A DNA stretch of 64,000 bases from Epiperipatus broadwayi. Lineage: Eukaryota; Onychophora; Udeonychophora; Euonychophora; Peripatidae. The DNA lies in contig JAQFVV010000158.1 in the NCBI GenBank assembly GCA_028023455.1, forward strand, positions 2,554,661 through 2,618,660. Direction: 5' to 3'. The stretch's first letter is position 1. Every line of letters begins with the position of its first letter. Made by a program: the position numbers and the translations under genes. The notes below the pieces were generated by a model. The model had not been told where the DNA came from. It saw only the letters and a program-made list of their open reading frames with translations, and did not search any database. Below, one piece after another: positions 27,967 to 42,600 of the stretch.

Positions 27967-30723
27967 ATTTATTTAAGTATTATCGTTAGTCATGGGAATA
28001 TTTAGACATTTAATAAGGAGAAGTGTCTTGGTATTCTTATGCCATTGAGCAAATACTTCAGTAATTGCTTAATGTTAAGGTGTATATAATCTTGTTAATA
28101 AGATAAGTGGGTCTCATAATTGTTAATGCTAATTAAACATAATTTAGAAACAATTAAGAGTATCAAATTGTACCTATAGATTGTAACAGTATAGTCTAAT
28201 TTAGAGGCTTATCATAGTCTCTATGGGTCATCATCCTAGTGGCAGGATATAATATATATATATATATATAGTACAGACAATGCATGATCACATATATAAT
28301 TTAAAATTTAATAGAATTTCCAATTTCTGGTACCAATAAGAATTTCTTTTCAAAAGTAATAAAATATAAGAATTATTTAATGAATGAATGGAGACTTGGA
28401 TAAAAATACAAGAAAGAATAGCTCAAGAATTAGTGTATTCATTTAAAAAAATAAAATTGAAAAAATAAGATAGCAAGAAAAATTATTTTCCTAATATCTA
28501 ATGTTATTATCAAAAATGTAAATAATCCATTATAACACACAAACAAAATAATATTTAGAATTATGCAATATTGACAATCATTTATTTGCAAAAACGTAAA
28601 TGAGAAGGTCAAAAGCCTTTATTTTTTAAAATTTCTACAAAATCAAAATAGTTTTTTTTTTTAAAATATTAAAATTTAAAATAATTTCAAAGTGAAATTA
28701 AGTAATAAATAGCTTGCATGAAGTTTGCTAATTGATAAACAGTTTATCAGAAAATTAATTTAACGTGGATAAATAAGAACTTGTTTAGGAAATGGAAAAA
28801 AAATCTGTCAATTAATTAAGGAAATGACAATTTAAAAACAATATGAGATTTTATAATAAAGATATTAATTTTTGACTTCAGTTAAATTATTTAATGAAAC
28901 TGTGTATAAAGATAAAGTCTGGATCAAATAGTAAAATTTGATGGTATTATACAGTGGCCTACTAAATTCATGCTATTTGTGCACATGGCTTAAGTTAGCT
29001 AAAAACAAAGTGCCAGCCTGCAGTTTGGCAAACTGTTGCAACAAAACCTGGAAAAGCCTAGTGATCTACATCAATTCTAACACTAAATAAAGAATTTGCA
29101 ATAAGTTGTAGACATGAGCAGCTAAACAAACTAAAAATGCATCACTATTGACCAATCTATGATTTAGACTAATTTAATTTGTAATACTGTTGTCTAACTT
29201 CTGAATAAATATTACTAGCTTGCAAATACTTCCATAAAAATGTACAAAACCAATGCAGATAAAAAACAATAACCTAATTTCTGTATAAAGAAGAAACTTA
29301 CAATCAGAAATACAAGTTATCCACTAGAATGCAAGAACAACTAAAAATTAAAACCCAGGAAATAGTTTCTGATGAGTGACCCATCTATTAATTTAAGCTA
29401 AGCATGCACATAATTCCAAAGACACACACAAATATATACAATTGCAACAGAATCATTGGAGCTTCTACTATGTGACAAATTATTAATATATTTTTCTAAG
29501 AAACTACTATTTTGCTTTAGTTATTTTAAATTATGTGTATATATTTAAATTACATATTTAGTTGCTTTTTATATTTTTATGTTTTAAAATAATCATTTTT
29601 TTTCTTTTATTTTCTGCATCAGAACATTTACATTATGCAGAAATAAAATCTCATAGTAATATTGATCGATTTAGGATGCATGTACACAAGATATTTCAAG
29701 ACCATTGAAAAATATAAAGCAAAAGTAAATTGATTTTTTAATTAGTATAAGATTACTTTTGATTTTAGAAGATTGATTTTAAATTTTAACTATGGATTAT
29801 AATGTAGCATCAAGATAAAAAAAAATTCAAATTAAAAGACTATAAAACTGTAATGTCAATTAATGAAAATATCACTGCTCAACAGACAGCATGCTTGCAA
29901 GATGTTTCATTGCCTTTCTGAAAAGCTGAGTTAGAAAAGTAAATATTAATGCTGCCAAAAATGAATAAATTTTCAAATGAGAAAACAAAAGTAATTTTAT
30001 AACTATAAGTTTGTTTGTGCTTTTAGTAAGAATGAATTTAATTTTCATTACAAGAAATCAAAAAAAAAAAAAAAAGTTCAAGCAAAAAAACAGAAGTTTT
30101 GCAAATGATATGGCTAAATCAACATTCTGTGAATATTTATTAGGGTAAGATTGCTAATATTTTTATCTTATGCTTTTTAAAGTTTTATTTTATTAAATTA
30201 AACCATAATGTATGAATAGCAATAATTTTATATATTTTTAACATTTTCCCTTTGAATGATAATTTTGGTCTAGGCCATGAAGCCTAGAATAAATTACTCC
30301 TTCATATGTATTTCAATATAAGATATAATGAATAGATAATTGACATCAACTTCTTAAAATCAATTAGCTTAATATAAGAGAGCATATTATACATTAATTT
30401 ATTAAAACCAGTAGAGATCAAGAAAATTTCAAAAGCTAAATCAGAGCAGAGATTTTAAATTTAAATAACTGAAGTTAACTTAGAGATGGGGTTGACAGAG
30501 CAAGGGAGAAAAGTCAACCCTGATATGATTTTTTTTTAGTTTTGTTTACAAGTATGTAAATTAATTATTATAATGATATTAAAAAACTTTTCTCACAATA
30601 TAATAGATTGTCTGGTCTCATTTTACCACTATTCTATATATGTATTTTTTATAATTTTAGTAATTAAAATCTGATTAATGTGAACAAACCATTAAGTTCT
30701 TTAATTAAGTGTTTCATATCAAT
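27967..30723. other. AT-rich non-coding stretch
   Basis: An AT microsatellite at 28.25 kb and a lone TACAGTGGCC end-like motif at 28953 are the only marks. No exon was recognised. Confidence 0.55.
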
Positions 30724-31455
30724 CAATAAAATACCACTGACTCCAACATATAACTTTAACCTTCAAATTGTTGTTATAGCAGCATAATTTTTCACCATTT
30801 CTATGCCATTCAGTGTAAGCTTTAAGATGATAGTGCTTATTAAATCCATATCCAGTGCTGACATATCCAATATCCCTGATTAGTTTCAAGCTTATGATTT
30901 TCACCAGTAAGGAATTTAGGATCTGATTCACTCTTCTTCCAAAACCCATCTTTTACCTCTTCATTATACTATTAAGCTATCAGCCCAAACTAAAAAAAAA
31001 CATACAAATGTTTTCAATCCCAGTCCACTTGCTTACATAATCATATAGATTTGAAACAAGTTCAGTTTTTCAATATTATAGGAATCTTAGTTATTTAATA
31101 TCTATGGCATCTGTAATCTGTGGCTAGGATTTGGTATAAACCAATAAAATATCATCTGACTCATCACATAACTTTAGTTACATAATGCAGTTATAGCAGC
31201 ACAAACTTTCACCATTTTTTTGTCACTCACTGTAAGCTTCAATAAGTAATAATAGGTATCAGATGATAGAGCTTATTAAATACCTAGCCTGTGCTGATAT
31301 TCTCAGACTAGTTTCAAGCATATGCTGTCATCAGTGAGGAGCTTTGGATCTTGGGATAGGACAACACAGGATAGGGATTTAATAAGCATTATTATCTGGC
31401 ATCAATTATTATTTATTAAAGTTTACATTAAATGGCATAGAAATGGTAGCAAATG
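30724..31455. repeat. Three-copy repeat cluster (two direct, one inverted)
   Basis: Copy A (about 30724-30930) and copy B (31138-31351) are diverged direct repeats sharing blocks such as GTTATAGCAGCA, TTTCACCATTT, TGTAAGCTT, GCTTATTAAAT and TAGTTTCAAGC. A partial copy C (about 31361-31455) lies inverted right after B, so B and C form an imperfect palindrome. B and C share a ~20-base insertion (TAATAATAGGTATC in B) that A lacks. No coding recognised. Confidence 0.65.
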
Positions 31456-34400
31456 AGACAGTACTTCAATCGGAGAAGCATTGTGATCAAACTTCTAAAT
31501 TCAAAAATCTTAAAAGTGATATAAATTGACAGATTTAAATAAAACGTACATTTTATAGTCTACTAATCTATTATATTTGGTACTTGCATTCAAAGCAAAT
31601 GATGTGACTTGGAATGAAGAATTTATTTACTTATTTTAATATCCAATTTATCCAATGACGTCAAATTTGTAATCGATTTGTTAAAATGATATATACTTAT
31701 ATTTTTCTAGCATTACTTTATAAAAAGAAATCTCGTTTTGGAGGAAAAATTAAAATTGTGTATATACAAACACACTCTTAAATAATAAGCAGTGAGATTT
31801 TTCAACGAAAAAAATACTTATTTAATGTTAATTAAAATAAATAAATTTCATTTTTTAATGAATAAATTTTAATTAATTTAAAAATTTTAATTATGAAAAA
31901 AACATGTACATATCTTGTATGATAGCATAATTAATCAGGGTTAAAGCGTAAAAGTAGACAAACTTTTTGTAAGTTAATTAATATTGAACAATTTTTGTAA
32001 GAAACAATGAAAACACCATCTATTGAAATAAATAGGATGAATTGATTAAAAGATATTTACATCACTGACTTGCGCAGACTACTTGAAAAAGAACGACAAA
32101 GAAAAAAATGTTATAAAGAAACAAAAGCTATATTTAAATATATACTCTATCAACAGTATTTTTAATTTTCATGTTTCTTTATCTTTTAATGCAATTTAAA
32201 AATAATATAAATATTTTTCCTTTCACAATATATATATATTTATTTTTGTTTGTTGGCGACTGTTTCTTCCTATATATTTACCAATCTATGAGTTATTCAT
32301 TCTTCAGTCCTGTTTTGAAACTGCTTGAAGATTTCTAAACAACTTACATTAGATAACAGCAATTCAATTATTAGATGAAAAATAAACACCTAACCCCATT
32401 TTTCGTTAGAATGTAAAACAAAGAAACAATCAAGTTGATTAGCCTAATAAATGATATCTTCTTTCACTATTCTTTTGAAGAGAAATGCTCAATTACCTGA
32501 AATAAACTATTTAGATTTGTTTGATTTACTTTTTAATTATAAAAGATATTCAGAAAATCTTGAGACATTACAGAATTAGTCTATGCAGCTAGAAATAGTT
32601 TTAAAAATTTCAAATAAACCCTTGAACTTTTTAAAAGGGTGTAACCATTAAATAGTATTTATTATTAAGAATTTTCTCATTCCAAAGTTATTCATTGTGT
32701 TTACTGTAAGACAAATCATATTGTGGTGTGAATGAAGAATTGTCTCTGTTTTTATTTTTTGTGCCAGACAAAATCTGATGATGATAAATGAAAATAATAA
32801 ATATTTACTCACTTTTTGATTGTCCATAAAAACATAAAATAGAGGACATATGTTTAACAAGGAGATTTTTGCACTTTTATTGCTTCCAATGTACATTATG
32901 TGCTCTAATACATTTATATAATGCAGTGCTACTATCTCTATTTAAAATTCTCAATAAGTTTTAAGAATATTTAATTAGTAATAAAGAAAATTCCAAAAAC
33001 CAATCAGTTATAATTATGAAATGACAAAAAAAAAAATCATTTAAAATAATCAATTTATTTTTATTACTAGTACTACTTACTACCAGTATGATAAATGCAA
33101 TGTTCTAATTTGTGATGGAATAGAATGGTTCACATAATTCAATGAATTTAAACATATACGGTTAGTTCACAATATAAAGAATTATGGTACACCTAAAATC
33201 ACGAGAATTGTACATAGCCTCCCCAACTGGATTAAATTCAACAACCAATCATATAGCAAATAAAAATATACTTTAGTTAATAGCCACTATTAAGAAGACT
33301 GACTATAATAAATAATTAAAAATCATTCTAATCTGCAGGCAAGAATGACAGAGATCCTGAAAGTGAACATCATATTTATAATCAACTTTCTGAGTATTTT
33401 CTTCCTGATTATTCATTTATGTAGTGAATTATCTGTTTTGCAGTTTTTGAAATAACTTGATATTTTTATTATGATTTGGAGTTAAAGAAGTTTTTGATTA
33501 AATTAATGAAATAATAGAATAAAAGATGTTAACAATAAAAAAACTGTGAAGTGGATTAAATATAAGGATCATTTATATAATAATGAAAAAGAAATGGAGA
33601 CAGAATGGAACTTCATGAAGTAACAATATGTATTTTTTAAAAAAATGTTAGATAAAGTATTATGTATTCTACCATAACATGTCTTTGAAGAAATATATAT
33701 ACTAGATAATCTTGACAATAAATGCCAAAATAGGCATAATCAATTCTTTGCTAGCAGTTATATAAGTATTAAATTTTGTATTTTATCAAAACACTATATT
33801 AAAACAAGAAATCAAAAATAAATTTCTATTGATTTTATGAATGAGTAGTAATATATTATAGTAGGGTTCATTTGGATAATATATAAACAAATATTTAACC
33901 AGAATTTCTTAAAAAAATAATTGCACATTTTTTTCTTATTCTAATACTGACAATGGAAATAAATTACAAATTTTTAAAGAAGTAGGGAGGGGGGGGGATT
34001 CAAAATATGGTGCATCTCCTAATAGACGCCCTCCTACAAATAATATTTCTTCAGTCATAGATGATTTTATTTCATTACATCATTTATAAAGTCATGAAAT
34101 AGAAAAGGATATTTAGGATTTAATCTATTCAAATTAGATTACTCAACATCATACAAAAAATCAAATCAATATTATAGAAGCATGATGCTCAAACAATAAA
34201 TCTTCAACAGAAAATATATATGCAAAACAATCCAGATTAATAAATTGGATTTAAACAGGCATTGATTTCACATTCATTAAGATTCTTATTTTAAAAAGAA
34301 AAAAAAATTGCTCAAATGATTTTTTTGTTTTTAGTCAGCATGTGGCATCTTTCTTTACTTTTATCCATAATCATCTACTACTTAAAATATCAATAAATCT

Positions 34401-34661
34401 GATGGCCAGATGATTTTAACAAGACTGTTTCTCAACAATTATTTAAAAAAAGATTAGATTCATTAAAATCTACATAGTGCCACATTTGCATTACAAGTTT
34501 ATTTCCATCAAATTCAAATTAAAAAAAAAAAATGTGAAAAGATTCATAAACTATATAAAATTAAGTTGTACTATATGCCATAAAAAAATCTAATTTTCCA
34601 GTCAATAGTAAGATTGTATATAAATTTTCCTCACTTGATAGAATTTTCCTGTGAAGTAGAT
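31456..34661. other. AT-rich non-coding stretch
   Basis: No gene seen. It contains a run of nine G at 33989-33997; the minus-strand frame 32648-32896 shows no domain. Confidence 0.55.
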
Positions 34662-34715
34662 TAGTAGCTTTCAATTTTTTATATATATATGACATACTTT
34701 TTCTTATGGCACACA
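34662..34715 (-). repeat. Possible terminal end of the 35-36 kb hAT element
   Basis: TAGTAGCTTTCAATTTTTT followed shortly by TTATGGCACAC resembles hAT ends of the type CAGTGGTTCTCAACC...CGGCACAC. It lies just beyond the 3' end of the minus-strand transposase. I did not find the matching opposite end above 36.5 kb. Confidence 0.3.
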
Positions 34716-35084
34716 ATATGAATTAAAAAAATAAATTTATACTATATATTTTAAAAAATAATACAGAAAATAAAACATAAAAATAAATTGTCTGTAAACA
34801 AATAAATATAAACTTTGGTAAATAACACAATTAATTAATCACAAAAGATTTTTTATAAGAACTGAATTAACTTTGGTTAACAACTACAAATATTATTACA
34901 TATTAAAAATTATCTCATTTTAGTGTAAATAAATCAAAATTTTAGCAGACAATAAAAATAATTACTATTTTTTTCCTTTCAAAGCAGTAATTATAATATT
35001 TCATTCTTCCTAGTGCAAACCTTTTGCAATTTGTTTTTAATAATATCATTAATTTTAGAACATATTTCAGAAATGGCCATTCAT

Positions 35085-36345
35085 TTATCCTAATTCACAT
35101 ATATAGGAAGCAGACAACTGTAATGAAATATTTACTGCTTTGTCAGAAAGTTCTGAATATTTATATTTCAATAATATCCAAAAGTTATCTAATAGCTCTT
35201 CTGATAATTTTACTTTAATAATTCTATTAGACGATAGTGCAAGAAGTTGTTCGTCTTTATGAAGTGAAAGCTGAAATGAGGTTGTGTCTGTCACAAACAT
35301 TGGATTTTTTTACCCAATCATATTTTTCAATTTTATTTCATTACATCTACTTGCTAATTTGAACATTTCAAAATTATTTTCATGAACTTTTTTAATTCAT
35401 AAGCAGTAAATACATTATCACTTCTTTGCAACGATGTATGAATAACATTTAAATGGATACTTTTGTGCACCATCTTGTACTTTTTAAATATAAGAAAAAT
35501 TATTCATACTTTTCTGTTTTCATGAAAGTTATATTTCTTCTCTTAACTCTGATAATCAATTTAAAACTTTGCCACTTGATAACTACTTAAAGAACACAAA
35601 TTCAGATTCCATGGAAAGGCAAGTTTGTAATGATCTTGATTTTATATAAAATACTAATTATATTGCTGTTTCAAAGCAAAACATAATTCATCAGTAAGTT
35701 AGCCATAAGTACTTAGTTTAAGAAGCAATAGATAAATATAATATTTATATTTAATATTTTAACAAACAAAATTAAGTCTTTTTCTATTCTAATCATAGAC
35801 TTTGTCATCTGTATAGATAACTTATATAAAATATTATATTTTTTCAAAGATTGTATTTACCAACTAAAATATATCTTATCTTCATGTTCTACTTATAAAC
35901 TCATTAAGGAATAAAAATTGATTAATTATTCTACTTTCATTAATGAAGTAAATATATCCAATTAATTGTATTTTCACGATAATATCAGTAAATTCATCTG
36001 CTTATAAAAACAATTTTGAATTATTACTTACTATTATATTTATGAAATTACTTGTAATATTTTATAACATGTCTGCAATTATTCTTCTAAATGTAATATC
36101 TGATAAAATAATTTTAACATATTTCTTTAGCTGCTTGTTATTCAATCATTCTTTTTATAATTTTTTCAGCCAGATGCAATTAATTTTTTAGAAATTATAT
36201 ATGGTTTGAAATTTTTTGCAATAAATTCAGCTATTTCACATGGTGCTATTTGAGTTTTTCCAGATACTTTTTCTTTTCAAAATTTTCTTTCTGTTCTTTT
36301 TACATAGCTTCATTTTTAGATGCAAGATTTGTATGAAGTATGGTA
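35085..36345 (-). pseudogene. hAT transposase pseudogene, ZBED5-like, minus strand
   Basis: Read on the minus strand, pieces occur in family order. Near 36345-36290 is a BED-finger-end-like stretch (LASKNEA, FEKKK). IAEFIAKNFKPYIISKKLI (36235-36182) matches the family's VAY-IAK-KKP-TI-E-LI block. ILSDITFRRIIADML (36110-36066) matches the SD-T--RRI-DM block. The middle is badly decayed. The C-terminal dimerisation region is the best part: at 35300-35085 it reads DEQLLALSSN, then DNFWILLKYKYSELSDKAV and SASYICELG, the equivalent of FW---K-EYP-LS-KAL and TYLCE-GFS. Many stops interrupt it. It belongs to a different hAT lineage from the 5.9 kb copy. Confidence 0.8.
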
Positions 36346-38539
36346 AAATGACACTATAATTTATAAAAAACCATTATACTGTTTGGTTTAATTTCACTGC
36401 AACATATTCACAGGGAAAATAAATTATTTTTATTTCTTGTTCTAATAAATTTAAATTTCAAAAAACTGTCCTTATAATATCTAACTATTTTTCTTTTCTT
36501 TTTTTAACAATGATGTTACATTCTTGTAAGTTATTTTTATCAACAGATAATTTTTCTCATTCTTCATCAATAGCTCCAATTGTATTTTTAAAAAAAATTT
36601 GAATGTCTATTGGCAGGCTAAAAAATTATTATGATGAAATATCATTATTGTAGAAAAAATAAATTATTACATGGATTTAGTAATTAGTATTACTAGAAAA
36701 ATATAGAGATGATACATAGAGCTACATATTCACAATATCTATGTAACTACTAAAATGCAATGTTATCACATAGTATATTTATCTCTGATGCATTGACAAA
36801 TGCACATAGTTAGAATGACATGTGCATGTGACATGCAATCAGGAAAGTTTCAGCTTTCTTATTTATAAGAATTATAATTGTATATTTTTGCAATCTTGAA
36901 ATTTCAATAATAATATTTTATAAATTTATAGATTTTATCATGGCATATTATATGTATCTCTTGTGGACACATTGTGCAGCAGTCCATGTGTTGAACAGCA
37001 TGGAAACAAATAGTAAAATATGCAGAAATTACCGAGAGAAATAATGCAGGGTATACCATAAAATCTCTAAACAATCAATGGAAAATGATACAGAAATTAA
37101 AAACAAGGATACATATTATGATGATATTAAATGGGAGAAATCACACCTGTTTTGGATACCAAAGAGATATCTTTCAGCATAGTTGCAGCATCTTCCCATG
37201 TTCTCTTATAGTAACAACTGATTATCAGTACAAACATCATTTGTAACAATGATGCTCACTAAACAATTAAGCCCATATTAACTCTCCAATGCTGTTGAGT
37301 AATATCTACTCCTTCACTTTTCTGTGGCAGAAAGAACCTCTATATAACATTAGATCAATAATAGGTAAAACATATATGAGTTTTAAAAAACAAACAAGCA
37401 AATAGGAGTTAGTGTTTCTATTTTCGCATCAAATTATATTTTATCAATTAAATTTAATTAATTCATTTAGAGACATTAATTTAAATATCAATCTTTTTTT
37501 TTTTTAAAAAAAAAAATGATGATAAAAAATATTAATCCAACCTTAGCAATTTTTTTTTTTTAAATTTATTGCAATAAATAAATAAGATTTTTAATTAAAT
37601 GCAACAAAACAACATATAAAATTAACTTCTAAATTTCTAACAGATTTTAATAAAACTAACCCAAGGAACAGAACTTTTCCTTGTATTAATAATAATTTCC
37701 AGTAAACATTTTACGATTTGAATATTAAGGTCAGCATTTTTGAAATATTAAAAACAAAACTATATTGTTTATAATCCTATAAAACAGCTGTTTTGAAAAT
37801 CAACTTTCAAAAGAAAATAATTTTCAACAATAAGCCAGATTGTACATAAATTCCACTTTTGTAAATATGAAAATAAGTCTTTCTTATGTTTTTAATTATG
37901 TAAATTTATGAGTATGCAATTTTAAAGGAAATGTGCTCATTAGAAAAAAAGAACAGTGCCTACTAAAGGGGTTATTTATTGACACAGATGCCCTGACCTC
38001 TGAGCTAAAGAATTATTAACAAATAAAGATTGTAAACTTCAAAGTTAAGAAAATATTTAAATTTCTCATATATATGTAAAACTAATAAATTAAGCTAATT
38101 CTTAAAATAACATTTAACATACGATTAAAAGAGATCTACAGAGACAGGAAATCATTTTACCTGTTAAATAGGCTACTTGCTTCCAAATAGTTGTAACATT
38201 TAAAAACTAATTTTCAGAATGCTAAAAAATTTCTTTACGATTTTTATAGTGCTCACCCTATCGCACTGCCCGGCAATACCTCTATCCAAACAAAGTAACT
38301 AACGCGCAGACTATGATATATTCATCTAACATAAGATAAACAAATTAAATTTTTAAGATGATCCAAATCATATTGGCAAATTAAGGTAATTTTTTTCAAA
38401 TTTAATAAATTGAATATCTTTTTATTAAAGTTGTACAAAAGTGATGGAAGATGAGAATGAAAAAAAAACTATTATAAATTGTTATTCAAAAGTCTGACCA
38501 GATACAGATAGTATATATATTTTTCATGTGTCAAAGCAT

Positions 38540-38610
38540 CGGCCAGGAAGCGAACCCGCAAACCGGGACAACTGCTAAATTAAAGATTAAGAGAAACATG
38601 CCATTAAATA
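38540..38610 (-). repeat. Possible tRNA-derived SINE piece, minus strand
   Basis: The minus strand has GGGTTCGCTTCCTGG, a B-box-like arm whose flanks pair partly (CGGG/CCTG), and a weak A-box-like TGGCATG about 40 bases before it. It stands out as a GC-rich, CpG-bearing patch in AT-rich surroundings. Confidence 0.35.
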
Positions 38611-38939
38611 TATTATTATTAGATTGCAAGATAAACAATCTCAAATTGCCATAATATATATATTAACAAAAAAACAAAATAAAGTTAGGGAGACTATTGG
38701 ATCATGTTGACTACAAGTTATAATGCATAGCAGATAGTTTTTTTCCAGCATTTCTATTACAGCATGCAAATGATATATATTTATATAATCATAATCAAAT
38801 AAAAAACATATAGGTATTAATTATCCTATCTACTCATCGTCATATAGAATACTACTGTCATGATAGAACTATCCAGCATAGGACCACTTCAAATCCTTAG
38901 AAAGCTATACTCGATCACTGGTTTGAAATACAGATAAAA

Positions 38940-39032
38940 TAGACGAGAAGCAATCACTTAGATTTATTTTCCATGATCACCTGACAAATTAGACGAGAAG
39001 CAATTACTTAGATTTATTTTCCATGATCACCT
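38940..39032 (+). repeat. 50-bp tandem duplication
   Basis: TAGACGAGAAGCAATCACTT begins a 50-base unit at 38940, and a second unit with nearly the same sequence starts at 38990. The second copy ends at the shared CATGATCACCT. High identity suggests a recent duplication. Confidence 0.85.
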
Positions 39033-39570
39033 AGCCAGTATTAGATCTAGCATGAGACTTTTACTGTTCTATTTTATCATAACTATAATGATATATTCAT
39101 AAATCATCCCATAGCCAAAACAGAAGGCTTAAAAATTACACATAAAATCATTTATAATATCAGAACACAGTGAAAAGAACAAAAACCATAGTTAAATATT
39201 AAGAAATTTAAAATTATAATTCAAATCAAATAAAAGTTTTGACACTTTTTGGTCATTCATTAACAAACTAAGATATTAAAGAATTTAAATGAAAAGATAA
39301 AAAAAAATGGATAGATGCTTTTGAATTGTGGATTTTGCCATCAAAAAATTAACAATTGATATTTATTCAGATTTGGCTTGAACTTTTCTTGAGGCACAAA
39401 ACCACATTAAATTAGTCATGCATGACACCTATTGGTGATTTAATTCATTAAAAATGGTAAAACGCTCAAAATAAGATGACCAGCAATGAAATAATAAATT
39501 GTATCATCACAGTATTTAAATAAATATATGTCATTACTTTTCACATAATTGCTAGAAGATGATTTGATGG

Positions 39571-39618
39571 TTCAACAACAACAACAATAGCAGCAGTAAC
39601 AATATCAATAGTAGTAGT
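39571..39618 (+). repeat. Imperfect trinucleotide repeat
   Basis: A run of CAA, CAG/TAG and AGT triplets (CAACAACAACAATAGCAGCA, then AATAGTAGTAG). It is a decayed microsatellite with no coding context. Confidence 0.7.
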
Positions 39619-42600
39619 TTTAACATTTGTAAGCATACACTTTTTTCACCACTTATCTCTCATTATACTGGAAATTATTATAAAAGATGCATTAAAATCC
39701 ACAAGAATTATAAAAACTTAAGTTTATATAATGGTAAAGATAACTATGGACTCAATGTTTTTAGAAGTATGATACCACCATATTAAAATGTGAGGAATTA
39801 TTCTAGAATGACATTTATCCTTCTTTCAGTCATATCAATATTCATCTCACCAGCTTCTGGATACTTATTATCTTAACTAAGATTAACTTGATATAATAGA
39901 GATATAAAATTATTATATTTTGTTCCAATCTGTATATATATATCATGGATATATATATGTTTCGTTGATAAATTTTGACAACAATAAAACATGTTGTTTA
40001 CTTTATAGTAAGCATTCAGTACTTTTCAACATGCACTCACATATACATACAAATTAAGATTACAGCATAAACAAACCTTTGAAAAAATATATTTACTGTT
40101 TGTGTTCATTCATATTCTCAAAAATAAAAATAAATAACTTATTGTATTTTTCTAAAAAAATTATCAACAAAACATCAGATTCTCAAAACTATTACTGTAT
40201 TAAGACAATCTAGTTTCATCACAATTAAACATGCTCTGGACAAGATTCTGTTTCTACAATACCCCCCCCCCCCACTGAACATAATGTCAATCTCATTATT
40301 GGGAAACATGGTCCCTAAAATTGTTTTGACATTTTAAAATTCCTACTGACTCAAAGTCTCAGGTTAAATTGCAAATTTTAAGATTCTGATGCAATACAAG
40401 GATGTTTTACCACTTCTTTTTTTCTGCCAATACGAAATCGGTAATTTCCACTTATCTCTTGAAAAATACTTTACAAATTTTCTTATCATTAAAAAAATGT
40501 GACTGCATATATCTAAATTGTAACATTTAAAAAAAATTGAATTTAGTGATTAGCTGCTGTCATATTAAAATATTTATGAAATATATGAGTTTTAATAAAG
40601 CGCTTCATTGTACTCATTACAACCAAAACCAGTTGGAGTGACTATGGCCAGACAACTGGGGGAATAAAAGTGTGATTGGGTTCTGAAAAATTTCTATAGT
40701 TCAAATCTATTATCATTGGGAAGAGAGAAATAATTTCAACATGAATCCCATAATGCGATGTTTTTATGGAAAACAAAACATATTTTTATGAGTTGTTATG
40801 ACCTTTTATCTAGTCTTTTAATTAAATAAGTAAAGGGGAAAAACATTAGAATTAAATAATTTAATAAATAGATCCCAAATCATTAGAAAGAGAAAAAATA
40901 AAATATTTTATTCTACATGATTAATTTTTCTTTGATGAGAATACTAAATAATGATCTTTTCACAAGATGTACTTACTGCCTATTGTTACATAAAGCTTAA
41001 ATATAAAAAAAATGTTTGTTTAATATTTACAATATGTATGTATGGGTTTATTTAATAAAAAACATTATTATGAGTTCAAGGTTATGGAATGCTGATTTAA
41101 ATGCATCTATCCGCTCTGATATTTTTCTACCGTGTCTGCAATTAGATTAAAATTCAATAATTAGAATTACAAAAAAACAAAATCTATTGTATGCTAAACT
41201 CTTTTAAGTACATAAAAATCATAATACAGGAGAAATATTTTAATTGAGCTGATCATTTTTCATGAAAACTTTCTTTAATATTCTAAAGGGTACAAGAATT
41301 TTAACACACACACAATTAACTGAGCTGTAACTTATTGCCACAATCAGTATACAACTCAAAATACTATTGATTCTTTTCAATTACAGTATATAATTTACCT
41401 TTTATGCCAGAAAGGCCAAACTTTTAGATTTGGCAATTTATATTAATAATGTAATAATTTGACAAAGAATAAACAATAACCATTTCTTATGGGTCATATA
41501 TATATAAATATATAATTAATAAGAAACTTTTAAAAAAATTTCACGCAATGTTTTGAATGAAAAAGTGATTAAAGAAAACTTTACAAAACAATAAATGAAT
41601 GAATTGTATAGTTATATGCAATAGTATATCAATAATATATAACATCAAGAGAAATAATAAATTGTTAGCAATGCTTATAAAGTTTTTTCATCAAAAGCAC
41701 TATGATACCATTTGTAACAATTAGTTTCAAGATTGTAAAAAAAAAAAAAAAATTTAAAATACAGACTAGGTACAACAATCAATCAATGGTAAAATTGCAA
41801 ATTACTGCAATCAGTGGATAATATGCCCTATCACAAGTTGAACAATGAAGACTGGAGTTACATCTAAACACCTGACAGTTTTCATATTTCCACATAGGGT
41901 TTGATGTAATAGAAAAACTACATGCCAATAAGAATAGTTTAGTAATATTGGGTTCAGCAATGATGGTTATCAAGTCATTATTTGTTGCCAAAATTTCAGA
42001 GAATTGATTCAGCAGTTATTTGTGAAAAACAGTGCTACTTTTTAAGCATTATTATCATAATACAATAAACTTCTTCGATAAAATAAATTTCTTGTTCTGA
42101 ATACTAACTCTACAAATATTTTCCAGCATGACAATTCTGATTAAGCAACATATCTACAAAATTTTAAAATGATCAAATTACAACATATTCACCCACTATA
42201 AGCATCTATAAAATTTTAACAATAATTAAAAACATTATCTCAAATATTTCAAGAGAGACATAAAACCATATACACAATAAGTAACTATAGATGTCCCATA
42301 ATATTATTCATGTTTTATTAAATTTATTTTACATTAAAACCTGTTAACTTGTTTCCTATTGAAAATTAAATTTAATATATATGGATGGCATGGTAAGTTT
42401 AGCTTCATTATATACCCTAAATAATTTTGATTAGTCACAATAAAGTGAATTTATTAAATATTCCTAAATTGATCCTCAGATAATATATATATATGGAATT
42501 GAATGAAATGGTATTTTAGAATTCATAATATCAATTTTATTTCACATGATCTCCAAGCAACTAACCATAGATTAAATAAAATTTTCTTTTTAGACAAAAA

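Noticed and set aside
28951-28975. Tc1-like end TACAGTGGCCTACTAAATTC
   Set aside because: A single end only; the following sequence gave no convincing transposase motif.
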